Assembly (NCBI GenBank): GCA_016282415.1
Contig: JAEEKO010000071.1
Coordinates: forward strand, 1 to 14,494
DNA length: 14,494 nucleotides
Direction of reading: 5' to 3'
Origin: Caryophanales bacterium
Lineage (GTDB): Bacteria; Bacillota_I; Bacilli_A; RF39; UBA660
Part shown: positions 1 to 5,934 of the stretch, in pieces
How the letters are laid out: the number at the start of each line of letters is the position of its first letter
Position numbering within the stretch: the stretch's first letter is position 1
Notes under the pieces: generated by a model
The model's input: only the letters and a program-made list of their open reading frames with translations
Told to the model about the DNA's origin: nothing
Database searches by the model: none
Program-made: the position numbers and the translations under genes

Positions 1-183
1 AGACTTAAAATCGAACAAAATCCATATGTTTTGAAAAAATTATTAGAAACTAAAGATTATATAATTGTTGAAGATTCTCCAAAAGATGATTATTGGGGTT
101 GGGGTATAAATAGAAATGGAGAAAATCAACTAGGTAAACTTTGGATGAAATTAAGAGATGAACATAAAAATAAATCATTTTAG
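1..183 (+). CDS. NADAR-family protein, C-terminal part (5' end outside window)
   Basis: Sixty residues are visible in frame 1, ending at TAG. They carry the C-terminal signature of the NADAR (YbiA / DUF1768) family: a leucine-rich 'LKKLLETKDY' helix, then 'IVEDSPKDDYWGWG', then 'GENQLGKLWMKLR'. Members are N-glycosidases; some act on riboflavin-pathway intermediates and others remove ADP-ribose from guanine in DNA, as antitoxins to DarT1-type toxins. Which role applies cannot be decided because the N-terminal half and upstream neighbours are missing. The gene is followed by a relic-like stretch and a terminator. The family call rests on my recognition of the motif order; I am fairly sure of it. 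Confidence 0.7.
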   Translation, partial: RLKIEQNPYVLKKLLETKDYIIVEDSPKDDYWGWGINRNGENQLGKLWMKLRDEHKNKSF

Positions 184-242
184 TCTACATTGCTCCATTT
201 GTTATTGCCGGACAAGCTACAATCAAAGTAAATAATAATTAA
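174..242 (+). pseudogene. Possible C-terminal coding relic
   Basis: In frame 3 an open stretch runs from the TAA at 171-173 to TAA at 240-242. It reads like a protein tail ('APFVIAGQATIKV' followed by three Asn) and has no start codon. It is richer in G+C than the usual spacers here, and the terminator at 250-276 follows it directly, as terminators follow real genes elsewhere in the window. I infer that it may be the remaining tail of a gene whose front was replaced when the NADAR gene was placed upstream. It could also be chance in a 69-base open frame. I do not recognise the family. Confidence 0.3.
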
Positions 243-249
243 TAAAATA

Positions 250-276
250 AAGACTAGTTAAAACTAGTCTTTTTTT
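250..276 (+). terminator. Rho-independent terminator after the NADAR gene / relic
   Basis: AAGACTAGTT (250-259) pairs with AACTAGTCTT (262-271), giving a stem of up to 10 bp with a tiny loop, followed by T270-T276. The T-run leads straight into the extended -10 of the next promoter. Confidence 0.85.
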
Positions 277-284
277 GATATAAT
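276..284 (+). promoter_or_regulatory. Extended -10 promoter for the adenosine deaminase gene
   Basis: TGATATAAT is a perfect TGn-TATAAT extended -10, sharing its first T with the preceding terminator T-run. No good -35 is seen at the proper distance (AGTTAA). The predicted start is near 291, giving a leader of about 24 bases with an AGAGAG ribosome site before the ATG at 315. Confidence 0.75.
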
Positions 285-314
285 ATTTTTATAAGATAGA
301 AAAGAGAGATTTAC

Positions 315-1322
315 ATGAGTGAAGAATTAAAAGTAATGATTAAAAAGATGCATAACCTCGTTGAGTTACATATCCATTTAGATGGAGCATTATCAATTAA
401 TAGTTGTAAAGAATTAGCAGCAATTCAAAATATTGATATTCCAACGGATGATAATGTTATTCGTGGAATGATGGAGGTTCCACCAGGATGTCGTGATTTA
501 AATGAATTCTTAACAAAATTTGATTTTTCTGGATCATTACTTCAAACTGAAGTTGGTATTAAAACGGCTGTTAAAAACCTAGCTAATGAATTACTCGAAC
601 AAGGAATTATTTATGCTGAAATCAGGTTTGCACCACAATTACATTTAACAAAAGGATTAACTCAAGATGAGGTGGTAAAAGCAGCAATTGAAGGTATGAA
701 TGAATCTAAACTTAAAGGAAGCTTAATATTATGCTGTATGCGTAATGATAATAATAATGATGCTAATGTGGAAACGGTAAAAGTTGCTAAAAAATACCTA
801 GGAAATGGTGTTTGTGCTATTGATCTTGCGGGAGCGGAAGGATTATTTAAAACTAAGAATTTTGAAAACATTTTTGCTTATGCTAAAGAATTAGGAGTTC
901 CATTCACGATTCATGCTGGGGAAGCTGATGGGCCTAGTAGTGTTTATGATGCAATTACGTTTGGGGCTAAACGAATTGGTCATGGGGTAAGAGCATCAGA
1001 AGATCCAGAACTTATGAAATTAATCAAAGCAAAAAATATTACTTTAGAAGTATGTCCTACAAGTAACATTTGTACTTCTATTTATGAACAAATCAGTGAT
1101 ATGCCAATTAAAAGATTCATGGACGAAGGTATTAATATTACTATTAATACTGATGATCCAACAGTATGTAATATTAAACTTAAAGATGAATTAATTAATG
1201 TTGCTGAAGCTTTTGATTTAACTTATGAGGATCTTGTTCAATTGCAGTTAAATGCTATTAATGCTTCCTTTGCAGATAACAAAACTAAAATAGAAATAAT
1301 GAAAATGATATTGGGTGAATAA
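315..1322 (+). CDS. add: Adenosine deaminase
   Basis: Cytosolic zinc enzyme of purine salvage that deaminates adenosine (and deoxyadenosine) to inosine. The 335-residue length is normal for the family. Visible active-site elements, in order: metal ligands in 'HIHLDG' (His19, His21); 'YAEIRFAP' (99-107); 'HAGEADGP' with His200 and Glu203; 'RIGHGVR' with His223; 'EVCPTSN' (245-251); and 'NTDDPT' with Asp280/Asp281. The ATG at 315 is preceded by AGAGAG at suitable spacing and gives a normal N-terminus just before the first metal motif. Arg104 is encoded by AGG, which argues against AGG recoding. The next gene starts two bases after its stop codon, so the two are co-transcribed. The group with the guanine-deaminase-like gene suggests a small purine-salvage neighbourhood. 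A conservative alternative is an adenosine-deaminase-like protein with altered substrate; all key residues are present. Confidence 0.93.
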   Translation: MSEELKVMIKKMHNLVELHIHLDGALSINSCKELAAIQNIDIPTDDNVIRGMMEVPPGCRDLNEFLTKFDFSGSLLQTEVGIKTAVKNLANELLEQGIIYAEIRFAPQLHLTKGLTQDEVVKAAIEGMNESKLKGSLILCCMRNDNNNDANVETVKVAKKYLGNGVCAIDLAGAEGLFKTKNFENIFAYAKELGVPFTIHAGEADGPSSVYDAITFGAKRIGHGVRASEDPELMKLIKAKNITLEVCPTSNICTSIYEQISDMPIKRFMDEGINITINTDDPTVCNIKLKDELINVAEAFDLTYEDLVQLQLNAINASFADNKTKIEIMKMILGE

Positions 1323-1323
1323 G

Positions 1324-1620
1324 ATGGCTACTAATAAAGATTATCGTGACTTTGTATTAGAACAATTAAGTATTTTAGAAAATATTACTTGTAAACCAAT
1401 GATGGGTGAGTATTTACTATATTATCAAGACTTACTATTTGGTGGCATTTATGACAATCGTTTATTGGTTAAAATAACTGATAATAATAAGAAATATCAA
1501 ATGAGTGAAGCAATTCCTTATGAAAACGCTAAGCCAATGTATTTAGTTAGTGATATTGATAATCAAGAAGTATTAAAAGATATTATATTAGATACATATC
1601 AAGATTTAAAAAAAGACTAG
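1324..1620 (+). CDS. TfoX/Sxy N-terminal-domain protein
   Basis: A single TfoX N-terminal domain of 98 residues, without the C-terminal TfoX domain of gamma-proteobacterial competence regulators. The family pattern is visible: 'CKPMMGEYLLYYQDLLFGGIY' (positive charge, P-M-x-G, then a YxxDLxFGxI strand), 'LLVKITDNN', and 'AIPYENAKPMYLV' near residues 63-75. The biochemical role of stand-alone TfoX-N proteins is unknown, and I do not infer competence. An upstream in-frame GTG at 1315 would add three residues but lacks a ribosome site; the ATG at 1324 has GGGTGA (1313-1318) at 5-base spacing, inside the end of the deaminase gene. It is co-transcribed with adenosine deaminase. The stop codon lies in the stem of the downstream terminator. 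Confidence 0.8.
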   Translation: MATNKDYRDFVLEQLSILENITCKPMMGEYLLYYQDLLFGGIYDNRLLVKITDNNKKYQMSEAIPYENAKPMYLVSDIDNQEVLKDIILDTYQDLKKD

Positions 1621-1639
1621 TTTTACTGGTGCTTTTTTT
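1608..1639 (+). terminator. Rho-independent terminator overlapping the TfoX-like stop codon
   Basis: A7-G-ACTAGT (1608-1621) pairs with ACTGGT-(g)-C-T7 (1625-1639), with one bulged G and one G-T wobble and a TTT loop. The TAG stop codon (1618-1620) is in the stem. Confidence 0.75.
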
Positions 1640-1640
1640 A

Positions 1641-1649
1641 TGATATAAT
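1641..1649 (+). promoter_or_regulatory. Extended -10 promoter for the guanine-deaminase-like gene
   Basis: TGATATAAT lies two bases after the terminator T-run. A possible -35, TTTACT (1622-1627, four of six matches), is 16 bases upstream and sits in the terminator loop and arm. The start of transcription is expected around 1656, which leaves an unusually long leader (about 85 bases) for this window. Confidence 0.75.
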
Positions 1650-1655
1650 TTACAT

Positions 1656-1741
1656 GGTAGGTGGTTATAAGGGAATAAAACGGTAACCGTAACCGGGATT
1701 CTTAATTGGGATTAATTATAAAAGAGAGAGGATAAACATAA
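1656..1741 (+). promoter_or_regulatory. Structured 5' leader of the guanine-deaminase-like gene (candidate cis-regulatory RNA)
   Basis: This leader is much longer and richer in G+C than others here. It holds GGTTA (1663-1667) able to pair with TAACC (1690-1694), enclosing a near-perfect inverted repeat ACGGT-a-ACCGT (1680-1690). The heptamer GTAACCG occurs twice in tandem (1683-1695, sharing one G). A hairpin TTAAT-tggg-ATTAA (1702-1715) stands just before the ribosome site AGAGAGAGG (1724-1732). It does not match any riboswitch consensus I can recall, including purine and preQ1 types. It could be an RNA element, or the inverted repeat could be a protein operator. Confidence 0.4.
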
Positions 1742-2206
1742 ATGAACGAGTTTATGAAAGTTGCTAAAGATTTAGCAGATAATAATTTAATTACTAATAA
1801 TGGTGGGCCATTCGGCACAGTAGTTGTTAAGGATGGCGTTATTGTTGGTCGTGGTGCCAATAGTGTTTTAGGTAATAATGATCCAACTGCACATGCGGAA
1901 ATTATGGCAATCCGTGATGCTTGTAAAAATTTAAATACTTATGACTTAACCGGATGTGTAGTATATACTACCTCATATCCATGTCCTATGTGCTTATCAG
2001 CAGTTATCTGGGCTAATATCAAGAAGGTTTATTATGGTAACACTGTAGAGGATGCGGCAGTGATTGGTTTTAGAGATGAACCAATCTATGAATTTATTAA
2101 AAATAATAATCAAGGAGAAGTTCTTGATTTAGAAACTCTTGACCGTGAAGAAACAATTAAAACGTTTAATGAATTTAAAGATAAAATTGATAAAATAATT
2201 TACTAA
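1742..2206 (+). CDS. Guanine deaminase-like nucleoside/base deaminase (cytidine deaminase fold)
   Basis: A 154-residue zinc-dependent deaminase of the CDA/tRNA-deaminase superfamily, closest in my judgement to bacillary guanine deaminase GuaD, which converts guanine to xanthine. Zinc-site residues are clear: 'PTAHAEIMAIR' with His51 and the proton-shuttle Glu53, and 'SYPCPMC' with Cys81 and Cys84. Features favouring GuaD over the tRNA-specific TadA are the N-terminal 'GGPFGTVVVKDG', 'NDPTAHAE', 'DLTGCVVYTTSYPCPMCLSAVIWA', and a C-terminal extension beginning 'AAVIGFRDEPIY'. AGAGAGAGG with AT-rich spacing precedes the ATG. It has its own promoter and a long leader, so it is probably regulated separately from the adenosine deaminase upstream. 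Substrate assignment is by resemblance, so other small bases remain possible. Confidence 0.78.
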   Translation: MNEFMKVAKDLADNNLITNNGGPFGTVVVKDGVIVGRGANSVLGNNDPTAHAEIMAIRDACKNLNTYDLTGCVVYTTSYPCPMCLSAVIWANIKKVYYGNTVEDAAVIGFRDEPIYEFIKNNNQGEVLDLETLDREETIKTFNEFKDKIDKIIY

Positions 2207-2271
2207 TGTTAAGAAACTTTGACAAAGTTCCAAAGGGTTTTGGTAGAGTTAAACATATTAAAAAAATATAA
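2206..2271 (+). CDS. Possible 21-residue ORF coupled to the deaminase stop codon
   Basis: ATG at 2206 overlaps the deaminase TAA (TAATG), the arrangement also used at 8566 between the ABC genes, and opens a 21-codon basic frame ('MLRNFDKVPKGFGRV...'), ending at TAA 2269-2271. No ribosome site is visible, so translation would rely on coupling. The 'VPKGFGRV' string faintly recalls the N-termini of phage-type integrases, so it could be a remnant. Two imperfect repeats (AACTTT/AAAGTT at 2215-2229 and CCAAA/TTTGG at 2230-2243) lie within it. It may be non-coding. Confidence 0.25.
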   Translation: MLRNFDKVPKGFGRVKHIKKI

Positions 2272-2272
2272 T
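2267..2272 (+). promoter_or_regulatory. Possible -10 for the XRE regulator gene
   Basis: TATAAT lies 22 bases before the ATG at 2295, in the same geometry as the other promoters here but without the TGn extension. No convincing -35 is present. Without a clear terminator upstream, read-through from the deaminase gene is also likely. Confidence 0.4.
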
Positions 2273-2294
2273 TGTTAGTGAAAGGAAGGTTTAA

Positions 2295-3245
2295 ATGAAA
2301 CTAGGAGAAAAGATTTTAAAGTTAAGAAAGAAACAAGGGCTTTCACAAGAACAATTAGGGGAAATGATAGATGTTACCCGTCAAACCATTAGTAACTGGG
2401 AATTAGGAGAAACTAATCCTAATCCGGAACAATTAAAAAAATTATCACAAGTGCTAAATGTTAGTATTGATGAATTGTTAGATAACGATTTAAAAGAAAT
2501 GGTATTTGATAAAGTTACTAATACCGAGAAGAACACTAATATTATCTTAACAATTTTTAAAATAATGGGAATAGGTTTTATTACTGCAATTATTCTTATA
2601 GCAGTTTATATTACATTATTTATTGTGGTAAAAAATAGTCGTGAAACTGGACGAAAACTAGAAAAGAGCATTCATTGTACCATTTTTGGTGAAGAATATA
2701 CTTATGGAGTTACTTACTATGAATTAACTGGTGAACCTATTGAATTAGGTGGATCTGCCTATATTGATAATGTTTTAAATTTAAGTCAATATGATGATGC
2801 TCATCAAATTATTGATGTTATTCATGATTATGCTAGACGTAATGGTGGAGTATGTACAATTATTGATGGTAGTAGTTTAAACGAATTAATTGATATATCT
2901 ATCAAAAAGAATTCTTTAACTGCCAAGAATGTAACAATTGTATTAAAGAATAATTCAAAATATCATATTACTTTTGGCGAAGGTTTTATTATTGAAAAGT
3001 TTAATATTGAAAAAAATGATTATGAAGTATTAAAAAATCAAACTGGGAAGAATTGCGCCTTTAATGATATTGGGTATGTCTTAGAACCTGATACTGAAAA
3101 AGAATTAAAGCAAGACTGGTCTTGTGATTATAATGAATTAGCTAAAGGATCTTATCGTCTATCTAAAGATGTTTATTTTGAATCAGATACACCAGTTACT
3201 GAGAAAGATAAATATACAATCGCTATTGAATTTGAGATAGAATAG
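2295..3245 (+). CDS. Membrane-anchored XRE-family transcriptional regulator with extracytoplasmic domain
   Basis: A one-component regulator of 316 residues. Residues about 5-60 form a Cro/CI-type helix-turn-helix DNA-binding domain ('LRKKQGLSQEQLGEMIDVTR', 'TISNWELGETNPNPEQL', 'LSQVLNVSIDELL'). After a short linker, a single hydrophobic segment at about 87-112 should place the rest outside the membrane. The outer part is not one I can name. Its last third (about 222-316) has the pattern of a bacterial Ig-like beta domain, with 'YVLEPDTEKELKQDWSCDY' followed by 'LAKGSYRLSKDVYF'. I infer that the domain senses something at the cell surface and relays it to an HTH that stays tethered. The ribosome site is GGAAGG before the ATG. 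No terminator separates it from queH. Confidence 0.75.
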   Translation: MKLGEKILKLRKKQGLSQEQLGEMIDVTRQTISNWELGETNPNPEQLKKLSQVLNVSIDELLDNDLKEMVFDKVTNTEKNTNIILTIFKIMGIGFITAIILIAVYITLFIVVKNSRETGRKLEKSIHCTIFGEEYTYGVTYYELTGEPIELGGSAYIDNVLNLSQYDDAHQIIDVIHDYARRNGGVCTIIDGSSLNELIDISIKKNSLTAKNVTIVLKNNSKYHITFGEGFIIEKFNIEKNDYEVLKNQTGKNCAFNDIGYVLEPDTEKELKQDWSCDYNELAKGSYRLSKDVYFESDTPVTEKDKYTIAIEFEIE

Positions 3246-3246
3246 A

Positions 3247-3255
3247 TGGTATAAT
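3247..3255 (+). promoter_or_regulatory. Extended -10 promoter for queH
   Basis: TGGTATAAT begins one base after the regulator stop codon (TAG 3243-3245). A -35-like TTGAAT (3226-3231, four of six) is 18 bases upstream, inside the regulator coding sequence. A weak inverted repeat AATCG/CGATT (3253-3269) overlaps the -10 end and the short leader. Confidence 0.65.
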
Positions 3256-3280
3256 CGTTTTTATCGATTGAGGTGGTTTT

Positions 3281-3847
3281 ATGAAATTATTATTACATGC
3301 TTGTTGTGCACCGTGTTCGGTATACTGTGTTAAAGTATTAAGAGAAGAGGGAATTGAACCAACATTATTTTGGTATAACCCTAATATTCATCCATATATT
3401 GAATATAAAACCCGTCGTGATACTTTAATAGAATTTGCTAATATGCAAAATTTAAATTATGTAATTCAAGATGAGTATGGTTTAGATAACTTTTGTAAGA
3501 ATGTTATTAATAATTTAGATAGTCGTTGTGTAATGTATTGTTATCCTGTCAGATTACGTAAATTATTTGAATATGCTAAAGCTAATGGTTATGATGCCGT
3601 TTCAACAACTTTGTTATATAGCATTTATCAAAAGCATGATGTTATTAAAAAGATAATGGAAGATTTATCTAAAGAGTTTGGCATCGAATTTGTTTATCGT
3701 GATTTCCGCGTTGGTTTTAGGGAAGGACAGGATGAAGCTCGTAATCTAGGATTATATATGCAAAAATATTGTGGTTGTATCTTTTCTGAAGAAGATCGTT
3801 ATCTTGATAAGATTAGTAAAGATAAAATTAGATTTTCAGATAATTAA
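3281..3847 (+). CDS. queH: Epoxyqueuosine reductase QueH
   Basis: QueH (DUF208) catalyses the last step of queuosine formation, reducing epoxyqueuosine in the anticodon of certain tRNAs. It is an iron-sulfur enzyme and a non-homologous replacement for the cobalamin-dependent QueG. The 188-residue length suits the family. The diagnostic features are present: 'HACCAPCSVY' with Cys8, Cys9 and Cys12; 'FWYNPNIHPYIEY' (30-42); 'SRCVMYCYPVRL' with Cys83 and Cys87; 'STTLLYSIYQKH' (108-119); and 'YCGCIFSEEDR' with Cys164 and Cys166. Arg147 is encoded by AGG. GAGGTGG gives a good ribosome site. No other queuosine genes occur in the window, so precursors must be made or salvaged elsewhere. Its need for an Fe-S cluster makes it a plausible client of the Suf genes downstream. 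Confidence 0.92.
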   Translation: MKLLLHACCAPCSVYCVKVLREEGIEPTLFWYNPNIHPYIEYKTRRDTLIEFANMQNLNYVIQDEYGLDNFCKNVINNLDSRCVMYCYPVRLRKLFEYAKANGYDAVSTTLLYSIYQKHDVIKKIMEDLSKEFGIEFVYRDFRVGFREGQDEARNLGLYMQKYCGCIFSEEDRYLDKISKDKIRFSDN

Positions 3848-3852
3848 AAAAA

Positions 3853-3861
3853 TGATATAAT
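3853..3861 (+). promoter_or_regulatory. Extended -10 promoter for the transglutaminase-like gene
   Basis: TGATATAAT, with -35-like TTTTCA (3833-3838, four of six) 17 bases upstream inside queH. Only 19 bases separate the -10 from the ATG, and the ribosome site AAAAGGAGG (3865-3873) begins three bases after it, so the transcript should start in or at the ribosome site. Confidence 0.7.
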
Positions 3862-3880
3862 AATAAAAGGAGGATAGGAT

Positions 3881-4804
3881 ATGAATATACCAGCTCAAAT
3901 AGAACTTATATTTAACGCAAATCAATGGGATGATTATACCAAGATTAGATTTATTTATCTATTTGTCTGTGATAATTTATCCTATGATGCTAGATTTAAT
4001 CTATCACCACCATTTTCTTTAAAAAAAGAAATCTATGAAAAAGAAATTGATATTAAAAATGTCGAAGACTTTGAAGTAATTTGTTATACCATGTCTAAAA
4101 TCTTAAGAGATGTTTTAGACTATTTTGGTTATGAAGCCCGAGTTGAACGTGAAAATTCTCAATATGGACATGCTTATGTTGTAGTTAAATATGGCAAATA
4201 TGATATTATTTTAGATCCAACTAAACGTCATGACACTGCCCGTGTTAAATCTAATTTAGCAACTTATGACTTTAGAACGGAATCAAGCGATCCATTATTC
4301 TTAGAAAACTTAAGTAAAGCGGATGAAAGTATTAAAAAGAGTACTGATGTATTCCGTTACATTAAAGATCGTGATACGATGGGCTTAATAGAATTTTTAG
4401 CTTCTAGCCCAATGGGTGCCGATCCTAATACCTTGTTATTAAATAAGATTAATGCCATTGCGGCAATGATGGCTTCACGTAAAGATCTAACCAGATATGA
4501 TGATGCCGATTACTTACTTAGTTATTTAATTAATAAAAGTCGACTTGATAATGAAGTTAGAGCGGGTGTTTTTGTTAATGAAGAAGATGAAACATGGCGT
4601 GATATTATAACTATTATTTTAGTAGAGCGTTTAGGTCTACCATCACTTTTCTATATTATGGAAAAAGTTGATGGTCACTATCAAATTAGAGAAAGTAATG
4701 GCGAAGAAGTGCTTAATAAGTTAGAAATTTATTCTAACTGGAATGTTAATGAGTACTTTAGAAACGAAGCAATATGTGCTAAATTTGATCCAGCAATACT
4801 GTAA
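3881..4804 (+). CDS. Transglutaminase-like (papain-fold) protein, cytosolic
   Basis: A 307-residue protein with no signal peptide or membrane segment. Residues about 20-115 resemble a transglutaminase-like cysteine-peptidase fold: 'IRFIYLFVCDNLSYDARF' is the usual lead-in helix, followed by a candidate Cys-His-Asp triad at Cys68 ('FEVICYTMS'), His97 ('QYGHAYVVV') and Asp112 ('YDIILDPTKR'). The C-terminal two thirds (about 120-307) are acidic and helical in character and not recognised by me. The reaction is unknown; peptide cleavage or crosslinking are both possible, as is a non-catalytic role. The ribosome site AAAAGGAGG is near ideal at 7-base spacing. It follows queH closely but has its own promoter, and its stop codon lies in the stem of a strong terminator. 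Confidence 0.65.
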   Translation: MNIPAQIELIFNANQWDDYTKIRFIYLFVCDNLSYDARFNLSPPFSLKKEIYEKEIDIKNVEDFEVICYTMSKILRDVLDYFGYEARVERENSQYGHAYVVVKYGKYDIILDPTKRHDTARVKSNLATYDFRTESSDPLFLENLSKADESIKKSTDVFRYIKDRDTMGLIEFLASSPMGADPNTLLLNKINAIAAMMASRKDLTRYDDADYLLSYLINKSRLDNEVRAGVFVNEEDETWRDIITIILVERLGLPSLFYIMEKVDGHYQIRESNGEEVLNKLEIYSNWNVNEYFRNEAICAKFDPAIL

Positions 4805-4838
4805 AGTAATTAACATAGTTTAGTTAATTACTTTTTTT
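4803..4838 (+). terminator. Strong Rho-independent terminator after the transglutaminase-like gene
   Basis: A perfect 12-bp stem, AAAGTAATTAAC (4803-4814) with GTTAATTACTTT (4823-4834), an 8-base loop and T4832-T4838. The stop codon TAA (4802-4804) runs into the stem. Confidence 0.92.
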
Positions 4839-4840
4839 AG

Positions 4841-4849
4841 TGGTATAAT
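4841..4849 (+). promoter_or_regulatory. Extended -10 promoter for the hydroxyacyl-CoA dehydrogenase gene
   Basis: TGGTATAAT lies two bases after the terminator T-run, so any -35 would fall inside the terminator hairpin; none is convincing. The ribosome site AAAAGGAGGG (4852-4861) starts two bases after the -10, giving a near-leaderless transcript. Confidence 0.75.
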
Positions 4850-4868
4850 ATAAAAGGAGGGTATGAAA

Positions 4869-5843
4869 ATGAACTATAAAAATATTGTTGTAATTGGTGG
4901 TGGCGTTTTAGGAAGCCAAATAGCTTTTCAAACAGCTTATAGCGGCTATAACGTTACGGTTTTAGTACGTGAAGATGATGATAAAAAGGTAATTAGAAAT
5001 TCCTTAAGAAAGTTAAGAGATACTTATCTTGATACGATTGAATTAATGGCATCTAAAGAAGGTAAGAATAATGGAACTTGGGCAAGAGGAATTGCTTCAC
5101 AAGAGTCATTTAAAAAAGATGAATGTATTAAGAAAGCTAAAGAAGCTTATGAAAATATTGTAATTGATACTAATCAAGAAGAAACTTTAAAAGATTGTGA
5201 TTTAGTAATTGAATCAATCACGGAAATATTAGAAGTTAAGATAGATTTATATAAACAAATTGCTAAATTATTACCAGAAAAAGCGGTAATTGTTACTAAC
5301 TCTTCAACATTACTTCCATCAAAGATGGCTAGTGCTACTGGTAGACCAGAAAAGTATTTAGCAATGCATTTTGCTAATCATATTTGGAAAAATAATATTG
5401 CTGAGATTATGGGACACAGTGGTACTGATCGCAAATACTTTGATGAAATCGTGGCATTTGCTGAAAGTATTTCTATGGTTCCATTAGCAGCATTACAAGA
5501 AAAATCTGGTTATTTATTAAATTCAATGTTAGTACCATTCCTATTATGTGCTATGGATTTACTAGCTAATGGAGTATCAGATCCAGAAACTATTGATAAA
5601 GCTTGGACGCTAGGTACCGGAGCACCTAATGGACCATTCCAAATTCTTGATGTTGTTGGATTAGAAACCGCCCGTAATATTGTATTACAATATCAAAAGG
5701 TTCCAAATCTATTTGATCCATTATTAAAGAAAATGATGCTTCCATATAATTACGATGGAATGCTTGAAATTTTAGATAAATATATGGATGAAGGTAAACT
5801 TGGAAAGAATGCTGGCGAAGGATTCTATAAATATGATAAATAA
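4869..5843 (+). CDS. 3-hydroxyacyl-CoA dehydrogenase family protein
   Basis: An NAD-dependent dehydrogenase of the HBD/FadB family, which oxidises 3-hydroxyacyl-CoA or reduces acetoacetyl-CoA. The N-terminal Rossmann domain has 'IVVIGGGVLGSQIAFQTA'. Other family marks are 'CDLVIESITEILEVKIDLYKQ', the serine-rich 'TNSSTLLPSKMA', the catalytic histidine in 'AMHFANHIWKNNIAEIM', and the C-terminal 'LGTGAPNGPFQILDVVGLE' and 'NAGEGFYKY'. The region after the first Rossmann strands (about 40-95) is longer and more charged than in the shortest members. An in-frame ATG at 4863 is only two bases from GGAGG; the ATG at 4869 has 8-base spacing, so I chose 4869 (324 residues, 'MNYKNIVVIGGG'). It is transcribed alone between two terminators, with no thiolase or enoyl-CoA hydratase nearby, so the pathway is unclear. 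Confidence 0.85.
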   Translation: MNYKNIVVIGGGVLGSQIAFQTAYSGYNVTVLVREDDDKKVIRNSLRKLRDTYLDTIELMASKEGKNNGTWARGIASQESFKKDECIKKAKEAYENIVIDTNQEETLKDCDLVIESITEILEVKIDLYKQIAKLLPEKAVIVTNSSTLLPSKMASATGRPEKYLAMHFANHIWKNNIAEIMGHSGTDRKYFDEIVAFAESISMVPLAALQEKSGYLLNSMLVPFLLCAMDLLANGVSDPETIDKAWTLGTGAPNGPFQILDVVGLETARNIVLQYQKVPNLFDPLLKKMMLPYNYDGMLEILDKYMDEGKLGKNAGEGFYKYDK

Positions 5844-5862
5844 GACTTGTTAAAGTCTTTTT
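5842..5862 (+). terminator. Rho-independent terminator after the dehydrogenase gene
   Basis: AAGACTT (5842-5848) pairs with AAGTCTT (5853-5859) around a GTTA loop, followed by T5858-T5862. The TAA stop codon (5841-5843) overlaps the stem. Confidence 0.8.
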
Positions 5863-5905
5863 ATTTGCATTTAATTATTAGTAAAGTAAATAATGTAAAA
5901 TAAAG

Positions 5906-5934
5906 AAAAATGCTTGATTATCAAGTGTTTTTTT
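5906..5934 (+). terminator. Second hairpin plus T-run, immediately upstream of the rplS promoter
   Basis: AAAAATGCTTGA pairs with TCAAGTGTTTTT (two G-T wobbles) around a TTA loop, followed by T5928-T5934. It belongs to no visible gene. It may back up the terminator at 5842, shield rplS from read-through, or act on the promoter, because the rplS -35-like TTGATT (5914-5919) lies inside it. Confidence 0.6.

Noticed and set aside
1315..1323. GTG at 1315 as start of the TfoX-like protein.
   Set aside because: No ribosome site precedes it, and it sits inside the GGGTGA that serves the ATG at 1324.
1654..1686. A 10-codon upstream ORF (MVGGYKGIKR) in the guaD-like leader.
   Set aside because: Its ATG lies only five bases after TATAAT, at or before the expected transcription start, and has no ribosome site.
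2219..2224. Perfect TTGACA as a -35 box for the regulator gene.
   Set aside because: The nearest TATAAT is 42 bases downstream and nothing -10-like lies at 16-18 bases; it falls in the 21-codon ORF and a small inverted repeat.
4863..4868. Upstream ATG as start of the hydroxyacyl-CoA dehydrogenase.
   Set aside because: Only two bases separate it from GGAGG; the ATG at 4869 has the proper 8-base spacing.
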